From the NCBI RefSeq assembly GCF_002866825.1, contig NZ_PKUS01000007.1, forward strand, positions 62,001 to 126,000: a stretch of DNA of 64,000 nucleotides, written 5' to 3'. The DNA is from Pseudohalioglobus lutimaris (GTDB lineage: Bacteria; Pseudomonadota; Gammaproteobacteria; Pseudomonadales; Halieaceae). Each line of letters begins with the position of its first letter. Within the stretch, counting starts at the first letter, position 1. This document shows positions 60,544 through 64,000 of this stretch, one piece after another. The position numbers and the translations under genes are program-made. The notes beneath the pieces are model-generated. The model did no database searches and was not told the DNA's origin. It saw nothing but the letters and a program-made list of their open reading frames with translations.

Positions 60544-61188
60544 TCAGCTCGTCTTCGGCAGGATGTACAGCTCTACCCTGCGGTTTGTGGCCCGCCCCTG
60601 TTCGCTACTGTTGTCGGCGATAGGCTGGTCGAAGCCGGCGCCTACAGTCAACATGCGGTCCCGGGCGACCTGTCTGGTGACGAGGTAATCGGCTACGCTG
60701 GCGGCGCGACGCTCCGACAGGTTCTGGTTGTACTGGCGGCTGCCGGTATTGTCGGTGTGGCCGGTGACGCGCAGGGTGGTGTCGGCATATTTGGCCAGTA
60801 CCTGGCCTACGGAATTGAGTGCCGGGTAAAAGCTGCCCCGAAGGTTGTAGGAATCCGTTTCGAAGGTGATATGGCCGGGCATGATAAGGCGGATGTTGTC
60901 GCCTTCGCGCGCGACCTGTACACCGGTACCCTGCAGTTGCTCACGCAGTTTGGTTTCCTGTACATCCATATAGGCGCCGACGCCCGCGCCGACAATGCCG
61001 CAACCCAGCGCAGCGTTGCGCGCGTGCTTGCTCGAGTCGATAGCGCCTATCAGCCCGCACACCGCCGCGGCACCGCCGCCATAGGTCGCGGCCTTACTGG
61101 CCTGTTGCTCACCGGTGTAGGGGTTGGTTGTGCAGGCGGCGAGCGTGACAATGGCGCTGGCAGCGGCGAGGGTTCTGATTGTTGGCAT
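60544..61188 (-). CDS. OmpA-family lipoprotein (YiaD-like)
   Basis: A 214-residue lipoprotein with lipobox LAAC (Cys19). A glycine-rich segment with GGGAAAVCGLIGAID and CGIVGAGVGAYMD follows (about 37-76). The C-terminal OmpA peptidoglycan-binding domain (about 100-210) has ITFETDSYNLRGSFYPALNSVGQVLAKY, VTGHTDNTGSRQYNQNLSERRA and GATNRRVEL with the diaminopimelate-contacting Asp and Arg. It anchors the outer membrane to the cell wall. ATG 61188 behind AGGAGAAC. It is convergent with tamB (17-bp gap). Confidence 0.9.
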   Translation of the reverse strand: MPTIRTLAAASAIVTLAACTTNPYTGEQQASKAATYGGGAAAVCGLIGAIDSSKHARNAALGCGIVGAGVGAYMDVQETKLREQLQGTGVQVAREGDNIRLIMPGHITFETDSYNLRGSFYPALNSVGQVLAKYADTTLRVTGHTDNTGSRQYNQNLSERRAASVADYLVTRQVARDRMLTVGAGFDQPIADNSSEQGRATNRRVELYILPKTS

Positions 61189-61336
61189 AGATGTTCTCCT
61201 GTTGGTCTCGCCAGGTTCGACTGCATTATTCGGCTGGCGTTCTGTAAAAAAGTGTAAAAATAATACCCAAGGTAAGGTGGTGGGAGGGAAGTGATTTCTG
61301 TAACTTTGTGGCCTTTACGTTTGTCATGAGGCTGTC

Positions 61337-62338
61337 ATGGACCCGATGACCCAGGGCGTGCTGGGCGCTGCGCTGCCCCAGTCCACCAGTAATCCCCGGT
61401 TGGTTGCCAGTGCGGGGCTGCTGGGGTTCCTCGCCGGCATGGCGGCTGATCTCGACGTGCTGATCCGTTCCAGCGAAGACCCCCTGCTGTTTCTGGAGTA
61501 TCACCGCCAGTTTACCCATGCCCTGGTGTTCATTCCCATCGGTGGTGCCATCTGTGCACTGGTGTTGCATCAGTTACTGGGGCGCAGGCGCGGGCTCAGC
61601 CCGGCGCAGAGCTGGTTGTTCTGTACGCTTGGCTACGCTACGCATGCGCTGTTGGACAGCTGTACGACCTATGGCACCATGCTGCTGTGGCCATTCAGCG
61701 AACAGCGCTTTGCCTGGAATACCATCTCGATCATCGATCCACTGTTTACCCTGCCGCTGCTGTTGGCGGTGGTGCTGGCCGCCCGCCTCGGGCGCCCGGC
61801 ACTGGCTCGCCTGGGCCTGGCCTGGGCTATCGCGTACCTGGGCCTGGGGCTGGTGCAGCGCGACGCTGCGCAGGACATGGGACTGGCGCTGGCTGCCGAG
61901 CGTGGCCATACACCGCTGCGGCTGGAAGCCAAACCCAGTTTTGCCAATATACTGGTGTGGAAGGTTGTCTACGAAACGGGTGATCGCTATTACGTTGACG
62001 CGGTTCGCGCTTCCCTGTGGCCGCGGGTCTACCCGGGCGATTCAGTGGCCAAGCTGGTGATTGATCGCGACCTGCCCTGGCTGGACCCGGCGTCGCAGCA
62101 GGCCAGGGACGTAGAGCGGTTCCGCTGGTTCAGTAATGGCTATATCGCCAGGGACCCAATCTACGCCAACCGCATCATGGATATCCGCTACTCCCTGCTA
62201 CCCAATGAAATTACGCCACTGTGGAGTATCGAGCTACAGCCAGACGCCGATGGCCGGGATCATGTCCACTATCGTACCCATCGCGGGTCTGGTTCAGACA
62301 GCGTCTCGCTGCTCTGGGACATGCTGATCAGGCGCTGA
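61337..62338 (+). CDS. YdjM/YbcI-like inner membrane metal-dependent hydrolase
   Basis: A 333-residue membrane protein of the LexA-regulated YdjM-type family. Metal ligands are typical: MDPMTQGVLGAALPQ at the start, GMAADLDVL (Asp pair), EYHRQFTHALVF (HR..TH), and YATHALLDSCTTYGT (H..D). There are four to five hydrophobic helices (about 60-170) and a C-terminal soluble domain (about 180-333). No clear LexA box is seen upstream, so SOS control is not supported here. It overlaps the convergent aminotransferase gene by 11 bp. Confidence 0.88.
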   Translation: MDPMTQGVLGAALPQSTSNPRLVASAGLLGFLAGMAADLDVLIRSSEDPLLFLEYHRQFTHALVFIPIGGAICALVLHQLLGRRRGLSPAQSWLFCTLGYATHALLDSCTTYGTMLLWPFSEQRFAWNTISIIDPLFTLPLLLAVVLAARLGRPALARLGLAWAIAYLGLGLVQRDAAQDMGLALAAERGHTPLRLEAKPSFANILVWKVVYETGDRYYVDAVRASLWPRVYPGDSVAKLVIDRDLPWLDPASQQARDVERFRWFSNGYIARDPIYANRIMDIRYSLLPNEITPLWSIELQPDADGRDHVHYRTHRGSGSDSVSLLWDMLIRR

Positions 62339-63506
62339 ACACAGCACTCGCCGCGTCCAGGGCAGCTCCCTTCTTTATGCTCGCACCCTGCCGGCTGAGC
62401 ACGGCTTCCAATGCGGTAAGGCAGTAAACCACGTTGCGTTCGGTACTGGCGGAGCCCATAAGACCGATGCGCCATGTCTTGCCCGCAAGGGCACCCAGCC
62501 CGGCACCGATTTCCAGGTCATAGTCGTTGAGCAGTGCAGCGCGCACAGCACCGTCATCCACGCCGGCCGGGATATTGACGGCATTGAGCTGCGGCAGGCG
62601 ATGTTCGGCAGCCACCGCCATGCTCAGGCCCATGGCTTCCAGTCCGGCCACGAGGGCGCGATGGTTACGCAGGTGACGGGCGAAGGCTGCTTCCAGGCCT
62701 TCTTCCTGCAGCATCACCAGTGACTCATGCAGCGCATACAGGTCATTCACCGGGGCGGTATGATGATAAGCGCGTTTGGCGCTGCCTCCCCAGTAGCCCA
62801 TCACCAACTGCATGTCGAGGAACCAGCTCTGCACCTTGTGACTGCGGTTCTGGATGCGCTCCACTGCTCGCTGGCTGAAGGTGACGGGTGAAATGCCGGG
62901 GATGCAGGACAGGCACTTCTGGGTTCCTGAATAGACCGCGTCCGCGCCCCATGCATCCACCTTCACTTCGATACCCGCCAGAGAGGTGACTGCATCAACG
63001 ATCGACAGCGCGCCGTTTTCCCGGGCCAGGGCGCAAAGGGCCTGGGCGTCGGAGCGAACCCCGGTGGATGTTTCCGCGTGCACGAAAGCCAGCAGGCTTG
63101 CCTGTGGGTGCTCCGCAAACGCAGCGCGCACCTTGTCAGTGCTCACCGGTTCGCCCCAGGCGTCCTCGACCATGACTGCGGTGCCGCCGCAGCGCTCCAC
63201 GTTTTCTTTCATGCGTCCACCGAAAACCCCGTTCTGGCAGACAATAACGGTGTCACCCGGAGAGACCAGGTTGACGAAGCAGGCTTCCATTCCAGCGGAC
63301 CCTGGCGCGGATATCGGCAGGGTCAGCGCATTTTCTGTCTGGAATGCGTACTGCAGCAGCTCCTTGATTTCGTCCATCAGTTGTACGAACAGGGGATCGA
63401 GGTGGCCGATGGTAGGGCGGGAGAGGGCGCCGAGGACCCGGGGTGAGACATCGGAGGGGCCTGGCCCCATCAGGGTGCGTTGCGGGGGGAAGAAACTGCT
63501 GGTCAT
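62328..63506 (-). CDS. PLP-dependent alanine/serine-glyoxylate aminotransferase family protein
   Basis: A 392-residue class V aminotransferase. The opening TLMGPGPSDVSPRVL and ISAPGSAGMEA are family marks, the PLP aspartate is in LSIVDAVTSLAG, and the Schiff-base lysine is Lys197 in YSGTQKCLSC. The C-terminal GAGLGALAGKTWRIGLMG with an Arg closes the site. Likely reaction: transamination between alanine or serine and glyoxylate, or a related amino acid. ATG 63506. Divergent from the acyl-CoA ligase gene at 63696. Confidence 0.9.
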   Translation of the reverse strand: MTSSFFPPQRTLMGPGPSDVSPRVLGALSRPTIGHLDPLFVQLMDEIKELLQYAFQTENALTLPISAPGSAGMEACFVNLVSPGDTVIVCQNGVFGGRMKENVERCGGTAVMVEDAWGEPVSTDKVRAAFAEHPQASLLAFVHAETSTGVRSDAQALCALARENGALSIVDAVTSLAGIEVKVDAWGADAVYSGTQKCLSCIPGISPVTFSQRAVERIQNRSHKVQSWFLDMQLVMGYWGGSAKRAYHHTAPVNDLYALHESLVMLQEEGLEAAFARHLRNHRALVAGLEAMGLSMAVAAEHRLPQLNAVNIPAGVDDGAVRAALLNDYDLEIGAGLGALAGKTWRIGLMGSASTERNVVYCLTALEAVLSRQGASIKKGAALDAASAVFSA

Positions 63507-63695
63507 GATCGATATCCGGGGGCTGGAAAATACAAGGCGCGAATGTATCAGGTTTTACGGCCGGGCTTAAGTCCGACGGATAAATACCGTTCATTGATCA
63601 GGTCTATGTGGCATTGCGAGCGGGGTAGTTGAGCCCGGGCAGAATCCATGGTTCACTTCCCGGTCGTAGTATATTAATTAAATAAGGATACGACC

Positions 63696-64000
63696 GTGAA
63701 TCGACCTGGAATTGAACCGAATTTCGCCGGTGTGATGTTGCGCCGTGCGGCCCTCAACCCCGAGCGCACAGCGCTGGTGTTTGAGGAGCGCGAACTGCTC
63801 TATAGCGAATTTGCCGATCGCGTGCGCAGACAGGCCCAGTTGCTGCGTGAGGCCGGCGTCTGCGTCGGGGACCGTGTAGGTTATCTGGGGTTTAATCATC
63901 CTGCACTGCTGGAGACGCTGTTTGCGGCACAGACACTTGGGGCCATTTTCGTCCCCTTGAACTTCCGCCTGACCGCGGAGGAACTGACTTTCATTATCAA
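63696..64000 (+). CDS. Acyl-CoA ligase / AMP-binding enzyme, 5' part
   Basis: About 101 codons of a protein that continues past the window. Start GTG 63696 with AAGGA 8 bp upstream. The N-terminus FAGVMLRRAALNPERTALVFEE leads to a typical AMP-binding-enzyme entry with the LREAGVCVGDRVGYLGFNH strand-turn and AAQTLGAIFVPLNFRLTAEELTFII. This matches the opening ~100 residues of FadD-like and related acyl-CoA synthetases, before the ATP motif. Substrate cannot be judged from the fragment. Confidence 0.85.
   Translation, partial: MNRPGIEPNFAGVMLRRAALNPERTALVFEERELLYSEFADRVRRQAQLLREAGVCVGDRVGYLGFNHPALLETLFAAQTLGAIFVPLNFRLTAEELTFII

Overview
The window looks like chromosome of a free-living, aerobic, probably marine gammaproteobacterium. 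The support is slyX, yciH, slt, tamA-tamB and a class II polyphosphate:AMP phosphotransferase beside arsenosugar genes, a wax ester synthase/DGAT, paired acyl-CoA dehydrogenases, DUF1254 proteins, a TonB-dependent receptor and a Gram-negative sortase. A Halieaceae (OM60/NOR5)-type host is my inference from this gene set; no 16S gene is present.

The window has two halves of different character. Positions 1-33.9 kb are accessory in style: catabolic and secreted enzymes in short operons, interleaved with one family of mobile repeats. The family has one full REP-associated-type (RAYT, Y1/HUH) transposase element (6803-7644), one decayed copy at the left edge (1-524), five internally deleted non-autonomous copies of about 160-190 bp (14307, 24660, 28033, 31194, 33130) and one 67-bp minimal copy (4939). 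All share termini GGGGACAGACCACGGTT / AACCGTGGTCTGTCCCC. Several copies have altered genes: one replaces the C-terminus of a secreted protein (14389), one supplies the stop of an amidohydrolase (4987), one abuts a surviving 3' scrap of an amine oxidase (32994). I saw none of these repeats after 33.3 kb, just left of the 3' end of tRNA-Arg(CCT) at 34124.

The accessory half holds an SDR / sulfotransferase / unknown operon (minus, 1390-4850), an N-acyl-D-amino-acid deacylase-type amidohydrolase, an S10 carboxypeptidase, a Zn alcohol dehydrogenase, WS/DGAT and an esterase. Next comes a transport-type cluster: membrane-anchored AraC regulator, TonB receptor, an alkylsulfatase-like MBL protein that has lost its metal ligands, and an amidohydrolase. 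Then follow two converging operons (24906-28030 and 28223-31110) that together encode three Tat-exported cofactor enzymes (FAD oxidase, PLP D-threonine-aldolase-like, ThDP enzyme) and two c-type cytochromes. This is my best candidate for an undescribed periplasmic redox pathway.

From tRNA-Arg onward (34-64 kb) the content is mostly conserved: small heat shock protein, slt, an arsenosugar cluster (arsS and two glycosyltransferases), yciH, slyX, a pair of acyl-CoA dehydrogenases, a YtcJ-like amidohydrolase, a RecB-like nuclease-domain protein, an epoxide hydrolase, a sortase with its dedicated substrate (47870-49165), a SutA-like small protein, a secreted metallopeptidase overlapping an MBL hydrolase, plsC, pap, a methyltransferase-tamA-tamB operon coupled through TTGA overlaps, an OmpA lipoprotein, a YdjM-like membrane hydrolase, a PLP aminotransferase, and the start of an acyl-CoA ligase running off the right end.
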